NCBI GenBank assembly: GCA_964036155.1
Contig: OZ038422.1
Span: 83,971,201 to 84,035,200 of the forward strand
Reading direction: 5' to 3'
From: Diploscapter coronatus
Taxonomy: Eukaryota > Nematoda > Chromadorea > Rhabditida > Rhabditidae
Length of the DNA: 64,000 nucleotides
Both the position numbers and the translations under genes were made by a program. This document shows positions 49,080-61,800 of this stretch, piece by piece (positions within the stretch are counted from its first letter, which is position 1; each line of letters opens with the position of its first letter). The notes beneath the pieces were generated by a model that was given only the letters and a program-made list of their open reading frames with translations, searched no databases and was not told the DNA's origin.

Positions 49080-50561
49080 TGCCTAGCTGAAATAATCCAT
49101 GAAGCCAATTTATTGAAAATCTATCAGGGAGCCATCATCATTTGCAAAAGAAATCGCTATTTTAGTTTCTTGAGAAGTCCACCTAATTTAAAGACAAAAA
49201 TGAGATAACGGAAAATTGAATAAACCTAAAACAAAAACGATTTATTTCTTTTCCTAACTTCCTAAATCCCAAATTTAATGAATTTTGAAAATGGTGGGGG
49301 CATTAACGAACTGTGAATGAATAAATGCATGGACGGATGGAGGTAACCTTGAAAGGAGGGGCGAGAAATGAAAGGAAGGAGAGGGGAGGGAGATGAAAAT
49401 AAAACACACCATCTGACCCATTTTCGATAGCCGCAATCCACAACGCTGGGAGGAGGAAAGGAGAGTGCGCGAGAGAGCAGGTACGAGGAGAACTGTGGGT
49501 ACAGTCTGAAAAAAATTTCAATATCTCGGAATTCTTTCTTCCGAATTACAAAATATCTAGCATGATGATTAAACAATGAAATACTATAGTCTATAGAAGA
49601 ACAAGTTTACCTCTATTCAAATTTGCGCACGTTTTGGCATCTTGCCCTTCTGTAATTTCATTATAGCCGATTTTTAATGGATTCTTTTTTTAGATATTCA
49701 ATGGGATGAATGATTCAATAAGATTCTAGAAAAAATATTTCAAGACTAAATACGTTTATTGCGACGACATTTTATACTGAATCGTGTAGGACTGAGATCA
49801 TGAAAATGAGATTAATATATAGAAAAAAAAACATGGAGAAAAACTGATAAATAAATATTAAAAGGAGAGGAGAGGTTTGAACTTTCAATAATTATGATCC
49901 TTACAGACAAAAACGCATGGAAAAATGGATAGCACCCAAAGATAGTCAGTCATCAAACAGCAGGTAAACATGAAAGAACTCAAAATAAAACGGATAAGAA
50001 TGGTTATGAAATACGTAAGAGTAAAAAATTAGTAACAAATTTGGAGTTTCTATAGAAAAAAAGGAGCTAAATTGTTAATTTTCTGAAGAAAGTATTTGTC
50101 ATACCGTTCCCTGAAATCAATAAATACAGATGAAAAACGGAATGAAAAAACCTAAAATCACAACAGTTAATCTATTTACTCCGGCTCATTTTTGCCTGAG
50201 GTAAAGCGGAAAGATCATCAGGGGTAAAATATTGCAGAAAAATGATCGAAAGAAACGGAATTTCTGAATTTTGTATAAAGCAGGTTATTAAACGCATGGT
50301 GATTGATGAAGTTGGCATATTTGACTCGATCAAACATTGACTTTTTGTTGTACTTTCTCAAGATTATCAATAACACGTTTTACAAAGCTAGAGTAAAATA
50401 GCAAAATAAAGCTAAATTATGAAATTTCAGCCCATTTATATTACTCACTTCTAGGAATGCAAGGTTATTCATTCTATCATCCAATTTACAGTCGAGTCGT
50501 CAGCGTTTGATAGAGTCAAAAATACGGAAAATCGATGATAAGTAGAAATGGTGGAGAGTTG
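49080..50561. other. Intergenic between PTR and SET genes
   Basis: 5' flank of the PTR gene and 3' flank of the methyltransferase gene. GA-rich plus strand near 49340-49500. Open frames are short and unsupported. Confidence 0.5.
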
Positions 50562-53500
50562 TTAGGCGCTGACCGCCTGTGGTTTGGGCCGCTCTGGACT
50601 GGGACTGAATGCTCTGCGAGAGCGACGTTGCCGCTTTCCATCTGCAGACGGTTGGAGGATATGAACTTTGGCATGATTCTGGGGATCATTCGGCACAGCA
50701 TTTATAACAGGCACCGGAGTAATGGGCTTCTGAAAATATTGAGGGTTCATAAAAAGCGAACAAAATAATGTCATTTTCAAATTGGAGAAACAAATGACTG
50801 CAAACTGAAGGAATGCAAAAATTCAATGAAATTTTAGGTTTCTCATTTTAAATTAATGTCTACAATTTTATTATGTATCAAAATTCAATCATTTATTCTG
50901 ATAGCAAAAAAACGATGGAGACTTGCCCTAGGACTTCTGGAAGACGATTTCCGTCTGCCTGCCATCATTTTGAACGGGGAGAATCTGGCCACAGGGGGCA
51001 GAACCGCCAGAGATCCCGCACTGGGCAGAACGATTGCATCCTTCTGCAAGGTCATTCATAGTTGTTTTTTTTAGTTTAGGGACTAAATTTAACACTGAAT
51101 TGAATCGTTTACGAATATATGACAAATATAATTTGAGCGAGTTTTGTCAAAAGATAGTGTTTTATTAGGAAGAAAAATCGATACTCCATCATTGAATAGA
51201 AAATCGCTTGTTGCATCCCTTATATATTTCATTCCTCACAAACCACAAATTGACAAACACTTCCCCCCATCGATCTCATGATCTTTCATTATTGATTACT
51301 TCCCCTGTCCTCTCGTCAATAAAAGATGATCATGAAGCAATTGTCCATGAATTGACACAAATCAAGAAAACATAAGAACACAGCTGAGTTGGGGGTTAGG
51401 AAATCAGTCACTGTTAACACCTGGAGAGGGAGCCGCAAATATACAACTCATCCCCATCAAATCGATCATATAGAAGCTTGCAATAAATATTTTACCTGGA
51501 CAGTGATGAGAACAGGCAATGGCAAGGAAATTGGCATTTTTGGCCAGGAAGCGTCCACAGTCACAGGCACGTCGTTTGCAACAATGATATTCTTTCGTTT
51601 TCTGCCTCTTGTTTCAACTTTTTTCCCTTCATTCTTCAGCTCTTTCTTGATTTCGTCCGCCGAATCAGAGACGGGGGCCTTGCGCTTTCTTCCGGTCTGA
51701 AAATATAGTTTTGCAAATAACTCTTGTAAAAGAGGACGTTTCTTTTTGCTTTTTCTATGATATTTTTAATGATGGCAAGTTTAGAAAATGGGAAAAATAA
51801 TAAAAGGAATTTCTACTTACCTTCTTAGGCTTGGGATTTTCTTCTTTGGCCACTTTCTGTTGTTTCTTTTCTTCCTTCAGTCGTCTTTCCAACTTTTCTT
51901 GCTCTGAAATACAAATTATGAAAATTCTAAAATCAAATCAAGCAATCAATCCATAGAACTTCGAGTTATTCTAATTTTGCAGGAAAAAGACGAATATGCT
52001 AAACTCACTGGTTTTGCCAAGTTTCCCATTGCAGGACGGTGCACCACAGTAGCAGGGAGGAAGAGGAGTTCCTTCGGAAAGTTCATCCATGTCGTAGTCG
52101 AATGACAGTTCTTCCCCTCAAAAACTCGGGTAAGTTTTCAGTTGAATATAAAACTTTCATGGTTTTCTTTCAAAAACGTATCATCATAAATTCGTCGTTT
52201 AAGGGCGCGTTCATATTTCGCCCACGCTCACGTAAGCAAGAAGAAATAGCACGCGGGGATGAGAGGAAAAAACATATCTTCTTTGCGTCGCTCACACTCA
52301 CGTGAGTGAGCGAAGTATGAATGCGTTCTAAATACTGAAAAGAAAAAGAATGATCCAAACCTTTCTGAATGTTCCGCTTGGCGAAAATGGCGACTCTCGA
52401 GTCCAGCGTGCAGAGAGCAGATTTGCCTTTCTTTTTGGAATCCACTGCAATCGTGATTTCCTCGACACGACAATTCGGCTCGCATGAATGGTTGATGAAC
52501 TGAAAAATCATCAATCATTTCCCAGCCACAATTTCTCATATTCTGTGCTCGTATACAGAAAACTTTATTCCATTAGAATAAGTTATTCCTTTTGGAATAT
52601 CTGGGAAACTATTCAGATGAATAACTTATTCTAATGGGAGTTTTTGTTAGAAAAAGTAGTGGATTTTCTAAAAATTCGTTTTTACTGGCTCTTACCCTCG
52701 CAATGTTTCCGTAGTACTTAGCATCGATGTAGCGTTTGGGCTCCCTGAGCACCATGATGTAATGCTTCTCCTCGTCATTCCTCTTCGCAGCAGACTCATT
52801 GGAGCGACGCTGGAATTCCGCTTCCGAGATTATCTCTCCTGCGTACTCGGCTATGAATTCATCCTGAAAATAGAAAAAAATCAATTCCGAAAGAAGCGGA
52901 ACGAGACGAATTTGCAATTTAGAGAAGAAAAGTATGATTCAACGTTGCAAAGTGACAAACCTTGTCACGATATTAAAAGTTTATGATCACGTTTTGCACT
53001 TCTAATAATGCAATGATCAACTCAGAAGAATAACTTAAATTTGAAATGAGATCTCAAAATTCCCACCTTCTTGATATCTTCGACAGCCTCGACCCCAATG
53101 CCCTTCTTCTCAGTCTTGAAGACCGCAACCTTCTTGCAGACCTCTGATCTGCTCAGAGTCCGATTATTGCAGCCGCCCAGCTTCTGCTCGCACGTCTAAA
53201 AATTCATTCAATTCAATTCAACGTTCGAGTCTATTTTATACAAAAAAAAATTCAGGTGAAGAAACTATGAATCGCAAGATTCTCTATCAAATGAGCATGA
53301 TAAGCTATAATTCAAGATTTTTACCCTCCAGAATCTCTTCTTGAAAAGTTCAACTAGTCTTAACCGCGAAGAGTTGTTAAAGATGAACGAGCAATTTTAC
53401 AATTTTTGTTTTCAATAAATGCGTTTTTTCTCAATAGTTTCCTACCTTAGGGCATTCTTGCTGCGAAATTGTTCTGTTGGAGCAATTCTCCCCGCACCTG

Positions 53501-56500
53501 CCCTGCCCATCCCCGCTGCTCTCTGCGCACTCGCACAGCATGTCCTCTTCTGGAATCAGACGGCCCTTCGGCTTCACATCTTCCGACTGGTAGAATGAAG
53601 TCTGAAAATTCAAGTACTTCATTTGAAAATTACAACGAATGCAATTTTGCCATTGACAATACAATACCGTATTGGCTTTAAATGCACTATGGAAATAATC
53701 AAAAAGAAATTAACCTTGATCTCCTTGTGTCTGTTCAATTCGTAGGCATTGAGCATATGTGGTCGTGGAACGATGATGTTGGAATCCATCTTTTCCCAAG
53801 CTAAACAAAATTTCCTATCAAATGTGTTGCTTGAAGAAATTGAAAATTGTAGTAAAGAGAATAATAGGGGAAGGGTTTTCGTCTCTTTGCATCTTATTTC
53901 TTCAATTTACAAAATTTTCGATTTGTTATTATTCTGATGATTCTTTTTTCCTGAAGAAATAAATAACTTACCTAGACGAATATCTTTGTCAGTCATCCGC
54001 TTGCCGACCAGATCGAAACTGCCCTCGAACATTGGGACGATGAATCGCGAGGGCACGAGGGAGAACAGATTCTGACAGCCACTCCACTCGACCGCCACGA
54101 AGCCCGCGTCACCCAGGCGGGAGCCGAATTTGTCACTGAAAATACAAAATACGAGTTTTTTTTTCGTAAAAATTCGAATTCGATTTTTTTATCCAAGTAG
54201 TGTTAATTTTTAGCCTTTATATACAGTGAAACATTCGAATATTTGAAACGTGAAAAATAAACCTACGCTACAGCGCAGTGGGCAGGATACTTGGCTAACG
54301 GAGCGACCATTCCTGGGTAGAACGAGTTGGCGTATTTTGCAATGATAGTCTGATTCGGGCGAATGTTTTCGCCCAGAATGCACGCCTCGCAGACTCTATC
54401 ATCTCCGGAGAATCTGAAAACGAAGACCATTTTTGACATCTCTAAGAATTTAATTAGCTCGGAGAAAAATTATTCTAAAGTTTGAATATATCTCGTCTGT
54501 AACAATACTTTGTCTTTCAGATGATTGCTTTCAAAAATCATGAAGTTTCGAATTTTGGAACTTTCGTAATACCGTAATCCATCAATAGCCTTCACAGACA
54601 GCCGCTTGCAGTTGGGATGATAGGATCGGATGCATTCACTGCAGTTGATCAGCACATCGCCCTTGCCTCAAAGTAAAAGATCATATCTTTTAAAGAAATT
54701 TTGGGAATTGAGGGAATGGAATAAAGAAAACTTTGATTGTTCATTATTTTGGAAAGTAGATATAGAGAGCTTCTCTATCTTCGATAATGGAACTTTCGTA
54801 AAAAGTAATAGACGACCTTTGGGGCATTACAAAATTGAACCTACTCTTCTGTCCTTTCTCCTCGCATTCGGAGCAAAACGGCAGATGGGTGGCCTGTTTG
54901 TTATGCTTAAGCTTGTCCAACACATCTTTGTCCTTTGCGTGGGAATGACACACCGTCATGTCGATGCGGGTCTGCAAATACGGCAAAATTCATAATTGAA
55001 ACCTAGAAAACTTTCCCACCGAAAATATTTTATCTAAAATTTTCGAATTTCCTGCACTAGTAAGCGAGTTTTAGGGTAAGAGATATAGGAGCAACTGCTA
55101 TTTAACGAAATGGCGAGATGATAAAACTTATCCTTTCCAATTTTATCTATTTCGCCCCGCTTTCCTTCCCTCCCCTATCTCAAATGTAACTATAGGTCTC
55201 GTCATCTCGTCATATAGTAATTGGCGGATGTAGGCAAAGAAGAGAAATAGGAATAGGAAAAAGAGCCGGCTACTAATACAAGAAGACGAATTTCAGTTGT
55301 CATTTTTACCTGAATCACTTTTCCAGAACTTTCAGCTTGGGGTACAGAAACTCGCTTTTCGATGAAAAAGCCAGCTGGTTGACAGATCTCGTGGAACGAA
55401 CGATAGCAACATTTGCATTGGATTAGATCGCCTGAAAATGAAAGTTCTAGATTTTCAGGTAATTTGTTAAAAATCGATAGTTGTCGTCAATTTTGTGAAA
55501 CTTTACAATTTTTTATAGAGAAATATAACATCTAGTAAAGAAATACCCTTACAATAAAATACAATAACTTATGAGTACATTTTCCAATCAATAATATAAA
55601 ATGTCTTTTTGCAGGTAATTAAGAGACCACCTTACCGCTAACAGCAGAAGTCTTGAGTCGCTCGAACCAACAGACATTGCCTGAAATGAGATTTTGATTG
55701 ATTTATTCTAGGAAAAGTCGTATACAGTGATGCAGAGGACAGACGTAGGAGCCGAACGAATCGTGCAGGTACTCAGCGTCGAAATCACCCGCATTGTAAT
55801 CCTGCAAAACGAATAAATTAACCCATTCTATCTATTTAATCTAGTTTCAGGGATATAACATTGAAAAAATGCTGATTTTTACAGAAATTCAAAAATTCAC
55901 CTTGAGACAGTCCAGGTGAAAACGAGTCCTGCAGCGGGTCGAATTCGAGAACCGCTTGCCGCACTGAGAATCCGGATTAGACTTGCGGCAGATGAAGCAG
56001 TGGCCTGAAAAATTGAATTATTCAGCTGAATTCTTCTCATATTCTTCCCTTCTCAATTTTGGGAAGAAAATAATTGAGTCCCAAGAAGCAGTAGAACTGC
56101 CCTAAGAAATTCCAAAACTCACCGTCAGCCTGATTCTCTGGAAGTCTGTCACGGTGGGTCCACACTGAAATTCGTGTTTTTATTGATTTTATCAAAGAAA
56201 AATTCTCGAGAGGTCATTTCTGAATTGTGAATAGAGAAGGATAGGATAGGAGGAACACATTGCAGGTACGAATAAATTACTTTCTAAGACTTTTTGTTTT
56301 CTCTTCCAATTTGAACTTTCAGAAACTCGTTATCTTTTCTGAACATTATTATTTACCTTCTTTGATGATCGGCTTCACATCTGCATTGGCACTTTCTTGC
56401 TGAGGGGGTGGCGAGGCGATGAGAGACAAATTGAGTGGATTGACAGTGCGAGGGCCGACTCGCTTGGAGATGGGCAGGGGGACAGAGGAATGGGGCTGAG

Positions 56501-58190
56501 GATTGGATTGAGTCGAGGGAAGGAGAGCAGGGGACAACACAGGTGGTGGTGGTGGTGGTGGTGGTGGAGAACTGACTTGGTTGACTGGGGAAGGAGGGGG
56601 AGTAGCGGTAGGTGCAGGCTTGGGAATCTGCGAATAATTCAACATTTTTTTTTTTTGCAAATTTTAATCTTTCTTTAGCTAAAATATTCCTCAAGTTACA
56701 TAGATTTTTCAGAAAAGTTGAATGTTGAAATAAAAATTATTGGTTTGAATAATTCACACCGTTTCTTCTCTTATATAAAACGATCTTTCAAAACTGTATG
56801 TGAGATATGAAAAGGAAGAAAATTTGCACAAAAAAATCCAACCTTGCTAACATCAGCCTTATCAAGGACAGGTGATACTGGCACAGTTTTCGGCAGCTGC
56901 ACATCCAGAGACACCTTCTTCGGTCTGCTTCGAATCTTCTTCTTCGAGCTGTCGGTTTTGTTTTCTTTCTGAAGAAATCGATATCTCATTCATCTCTTAA
57001 CTAATAATCCATAATTATTTGGTTTCTAATAGAGGGCAATTCTTGAAAGTAAAAGCGTCCTTGATACTGATCTGTTTAGATTTTGCGCAGAAAAATAAAA
57101 CTTTACTATCAATCTAAATTTACTCATGAATTTGCACTAAAATCGTTTGACATTGACACGATATTAAAAAAGCATAAACGCGCCCTAATTCAGTTTCCCC
57201 TAACGGCAACTATTAGATGGCGGAGAGTGACGGAAAACAGAGGGTATCTTCCCGCACTATTTCTTCTTACTCTCACCTCCCTGCCCTATCTCTAACTATA
57301 GATTCCGTCCTTTCCGTTCTCCGTCATACAACTGTTTCCACTTTTTTACCTCTTCCTCTGGTGCAGATTCCGGTTTCTCCGCATTTGCCTGATCGAATTT
57401 GAGCAGCTTGGCCACAGTCGGGGAGAACGTAGTCAGAGAGCCGAGTGCTTCCAAAAGTGGTTTGAGGAGCATCGCTTTGTCCTCGTCTGACTGACCTGTC
57501 TCTTCCTGCTCCTTGTTGAATTTCTCGATCAACACAACTGCCGCCTGGTGCAGGAGATCGATGTCGTCTTCCGTGTTCTGAATTATTATTTTTCAAAATT
57601 AATAATTATGAAAACTGAAAATTTTGAATTCAGAAGAAAAAGATATGCAAAATTTTCAGAAAACAATAATGATTTTCAATTTTTCTTTTAAATACGACAA
57701 TATTTCTACGGCGTTTGCTGAAAAAGTAGTTTTACCAAATTGATGTCCGTATTGTTGTCGCCGAAATAGCAGCTCAAATCGAGAACTATGGCTCTCAAGG
57801 CGAACTGCTCTGCTAGTTTGGACTGGAGCTGAAATTTAAAAAAAATATATATATATATATATTTCTCTAAAGCAGTGTGAAAAGGCTTTCTGTATTTCAG
57901 TTCCTACACCGCTTAACTCTAAAATCTGCGAAATACAGCAATTCACATAAATTAAAATTTCTACAACAAGAGCAGTTTGGAAATATCGTCACATTTTTAT
58001 TTTAAAAAATAAATAAATGTGGAGATGTTTCCGAATCACGTACAACGAGTTTTCTATGGCTAGTCCTGGAACTGCTGTCGTTGATTTGGACCTGCTTGAA
58101 GAGTTTCGCCTGTCTGAGGAAGATGTCGATCAACTGTTGCGTATCGGCAGACAACAACCGACTCGCGTTGATCAACTCCCCGAGCTCCAT
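50562..58190 (-). CDS. NSD/MES-4-like histone H3K36 methyltransferase
   Basis: Minus-strand gene of ~20 exons; start proposed at 58190 (MELGELINASRLL), 25 nt after TTTTCAG. Domain order: helical N-terminus; basic and Pro-rich linker with a nine-Pro run (56628-56355); PHD-type zinc fingers at 56002-55685 (CFICRKSNPDSQC...HLDC), 55430-54870 (CKCCYRSFHEIC...CHSH) and 54900-54370 (FCSECEEKG...YHPNC...CEAC); a PWWP-like stretch (IIAKYANSFYPGMVAPLA, 54412-53970); AWS cysteines (CECAESSGDGQGRCGENC, 53602-53450); SET with DEFIAEYAGEIISEAEF, FINHSCEPNC and EELSFDYD (52863-52060); post-SET CYCGAPSCNGKLG; a basic tail ending KPQAVSA, stop 50562-50564. This is the NSD order. Family knowledge: AdoMet-dependent methylation of H3 Lys36 on chromatin; the C. 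elegans homologue MES-4 maintains germline chromatin. The catalytic NHSC and post-SET Cys are present, so it should be active. Two or three introns carry MITEs. Confidence 0.9.
52203..52329. mobile_element. MITE in a SET-domain gene intron
   Basis: Imperfect ~31-bp inverted termini (left GGGCGCGTTCATATTTCGCC; right, read inward, GAACGCATTCATACTTCGCT) enclose about 65 bp. It lies in the intron between the exons coding NHSCEPNC and EELSFDYD, on a likely TA target. Confidence 0.7.
55090..55222. mobile_element. MITE in a SET-gene intron, family D copy 1
   Basis: The left stretch with AAATGGCGAGATGAT is inverted against ATCTCGTCATATAG on the right. The right part shares CCCTATCTC and AACTATAG with the element at 57207-57332. 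No coding potential. Confidence 0.5.
56542..56567 (+). repeat. GGT microsatellite coding poly-proline
   Basis: GGT repeat on the plus strand; on the coding (minus) strand it is CCA/ACC and gives nine consecutive prolines in the methyltransferase linker. Length variation would stay in frame. Confidence 0.9.
57207..57332. mobile_element. MITE in a SET-gene intron, family D copy 2
   Basis: Inverted termini with GATGGCGGAGAGTGACGG on the left and, inward from the right, ATGACGGAGAACGG. Similar internal blocks to 55090-55222. Confidence 0.5.
57845..57863 (+). repeat. AT microsatellite
   Basis: Nine to ten AT dinucleotides in an intron of the methyltransferase gene. Confidence 0.85.
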
Positions 58191-58898
58191 TCCTTACGCC
58201 GAGCAGAATCCGGCCCTGAAAATAAAGACATTTTCAAAATGCCAGGAAAAATAATCAAATCTAAAGGCGAAATGTGTCGTCGAAGAAAGTGCTTTTTCAA
58301 GTCGTAAAGTCTGACAAGAAATATGAAACTCATGAAAGTTCAATCATTTCGAACAGTACTCATTTGAAAAATGATCTACTTTGAATGAGAAAGTTCTAAA
58401 AGCAATAAAAATGGGTGAATTTTCAAAGAAACGAGAAAAATGAGCGAAAAAGAGAAGCGAGAGAAAGAAATTCAAAAAACGAGCATTGGCGGGTAATGGG
58501 CGAAAAGGCGTGGGTTTTATGCCGGAAGGAAGAAAGGAAAAGGGAGGGAAAGATAGAAGAAGACGAAAGGGGAAAAGAAAGAAAAAAACAACATTGGAAA
58601 TTTAAGATAATTTTCATTTGATGTAAGCGAACTTTTTTCCGTTATAAAATCGATTGTTTTCACAACGATAATTTATTTTTTCCACGAAAAATGGCATCAA
58701 TAACAGCAAAAATGAAATGAAGCAATTGAAATGGGGAAAGTACAATAAGATTTTGGCGAGTTTACTCGAAGAAATCCACACGAAATAAATGAGAAGAATC
58801 CATAGTTTGTTGATACAGAAGATAAAATTAACATAAGAAAAATACCCGAATGAGAACAGACTATAAATCGCGATAAAAATTCAAAATTCCTGATTTGA
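58191..58898. other. Intergenic between two minus-strand genes
   Basis: GA-rich plus strand from about 58415 to 58600 gives long but low-complexity Lys/Arg/Glu (or Ser/Phe antisense) frames. These are composition artefacts. No gene supported. Confidence 0.5.
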
Positions 58899-61800
58899 TC
58901 AGCTTTTCTTCGACTTTCTCGAGGGAGTTTTCCTCGTGGGAGTTGTCACTTTTGCCTGAAAATCGTCAATTCCTGTAATTGTAGGGCATTTTATCTGAGA
59001 AATTATGTTCTTCAACATTTTTGCATTAGGAAATGGGTGAGAAAAGATGGGACATCTTTAAAAGGCTGAAAGACGCAGAAAAATTGCCTACCTTCTTGCT
59101 GTTAGCCTGTAGAATTGCGGCACTGAGTCCTGGAGACTCGAAAAAGTCGAAATCTTTCCTGTCCTTGTTTTTCCTCGAAGTCGTCGGTTTTTCAGCGTCT
59201 TTACGGGAACTGAAAATTTCCGATCTTTCAAAAATTAGATATCATTTTCGCGCAAAATTCACATACAACTCAGTATTTATATAAAAAAAATTTTAATATT
59301 CTAGTAGAAAAACTAACGGCTCCTTGGGTCCCCAATTGATGAGCGGCTGTTTGCCGGAGTTGCCGGCCCCAGTGCTGCTGCCCGAACTTACTCCCTCTCC
59401 GCTCGTCGTCTTCTCCACGCGCGAACTCTTCAACAACGGGGCATCGCTTTCGTTGACAATCGACTGCGAAAATATGATCAAATTTTGGATTTTCAGATCA
59501 TTTTGTTGAAAACACATTCAATGACGACAATTATGAAAGATTTTGCTGTTAAAATTATAGACGGAAAGGGCTTCTCCTTGTGAAAATGAAAGATCGCGTA
59601 CAAAAATAAATGGTGAAGTACTACACTTTTGAAAAAGGTATTTTTCTTCCGAATGGTAGGAAAAAATATTTTTTCTCTGAAAGATAGGCGAACAATTCTC
59701 ACCCCTTCATCGGTAGCCCGTCTCTTCGCTGCAGTGCTGGACCTGGTCATTCTGGGCGGCACATTCACGTTCATCGTCCCAGTCTCCCCAGTCTCCGTGT
59801 CATTCGTCCAAGTGTCTGCCTGTTTGGGAATTCCACCCGAACCCGACGAACCCTGTCCCTGTCCGTTCCTCGCAGCAATCTCCTCACTCTCCTCATTCGC
59901 CAGTCTCGTGATCGGAGTCGATGGGCGGGAAGTGGAAATGGTAGTAGCGTTGCGAGGATTCTTTGCAACAAGTTTGGGGGTTTTGCGAGTCCTAAATTTC
60001 ACGAATCTCATAAAAAAATAAATTTAAAAAATGATTCCTTCGGATACATTCAAGAATAGTGTCATAGAAAATATTTCCTGAAACTAAACAAGATGCAATA
60101 AATAATTTCTCGAGAAATATTCTCAAGAACTCGAGAAAATATTTTGTGTACAACAATGTCGAGAAGAGAAAATGTATCGGAGATATTTTCTTGAAAAATC
60201 TTTAAAAATAGATATCCCTACTCTGAGAATCTGGTCCTATCCGTCGTTTCATCGATAGCATCCGGATTGAGCGTAGCCTCTGAAGTCCGGATTTGACCGA
60301 GCGAATTGACATTTCTGCTGTTCTCCAAAGCATTCAGCATCGACACGTAACTGCCTGCTTGCATGACTGCGGGAGAGGGCGGAATTGCGGAAGAAGTCAG
60401 AGGGGAGGAAACGCGATCGGCTGAAAGTGAAATTCTCAAAATTTTATAAGGAAATTATTCGCATTCTCGTCTATCAAATTATTTCACCGTTCAAAAATCT
60501 TTAAAATTGTCAAAATGAATATTTTCTGGGTTCAACGCATTATTACGGTCCTTGAACAAGAGTAATCTGGGAAAGTGAACGATAGTTTTCAAAGTTTTAA
60601 AATTCTTATTCTTGAATGAAAGAGAAACTTAGAGCGTGATAAGTAAGAATTAAATTTCCAAATTTCTTACCACTAGCATTGGAAATATTGGACGTAGACC
60701 TGCAGACGGATGTCTCTTTAGGAGTCGTTTCCCTCTGTCCCGATTCCTTTCTGCTCCTTCCGCTGAATACAGTCGAGTGCTGTCGCTCTGCATCTGTACT
60801 CGTCAGCTTTTCTCCCTGCAATCCAATTGCACTATTTTGAAAACGAAGTTAATTTTAGTCGTGAATCTAAATTGTTAATGAATCCTATCATTTTTAATCA
60901 AGAAGTTAAATCATTTGTGAATTTTGTACCTGAGAAATGCCGATTTGAGTGGCCAAAGCAGAGTCAGCAACATTCTCTCCGGACAGACGAAGGCCAGTTT
61001 GTTGGGCTGAAACAGAATGATTTTCACAAATAAATATCTGTGAAAATTTAGAATAGGACAATTTAAGCAGGGCTGTAAATGTTTAGACACGCATAACGAG
61101 ACAGTGTCTTTTCGAGAAAGCATAGGAAGAGCATGCTTTTTTCTCGCGAAAATACACTATCTCGTTATGCGTGTCTAAAATTTGCAGTCTTGAATTTAAA
61201 GCAATGAAGCATCGATCAATCCATACTATCCCCGCCCAAACGTTTTCTGATTGTGCAGAAACTGCGCTGTTTACATATGAGTATGGGAATACACAGCAGA
61301 TCCATAAATGCAAGAGGCCAAGCATTAAAAGACGAAACAAAGGGTAATTCAATAGGAAGGTTAGCAAAGGGACTTCTTGTGATCCTTACTAGTTCGTTTT
61401 ATCTCGTATTCAAACGGCTTCCGGTCTATAGAATACAAACAAATCTGCCGAATTTTTCACAATCTGAAAATCTGAACCAACCCAGCATCTGATTCATCCG
61501 CTCGACTTTCTCTCGGAGTTCGTTCTGCTCTCGAGTGTACTGCGATTCGTTTTCCTCCAACAGCGTATTTCCTGTCGAGTCGAAATTCTGAATTTTTAAA
61601 TTTGAAATAAATCGCAAAACAAAATCTCCTCTCCAAATTTGTTAAAATTTGAATTTCTCTAAAACTCAAAAATCCTCACCTGCTGAATGTAATGACTGCT
61701 TTGTTCCTGTTCGTCTAACTCCACAATGACCTCGTTTAGCCTGCCCTCTCCACTGTCCTTGTCCTTGTCCTTCTCTGCTCTGCCCTTCATCGATTTGCGC

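Noticed and set aside
58415..58621. Lys/Arg/Glu-rich frame in the gap between two genes
   Set aside because: A GA-rich purine tract opens all frames on both strands; no splice or start context.
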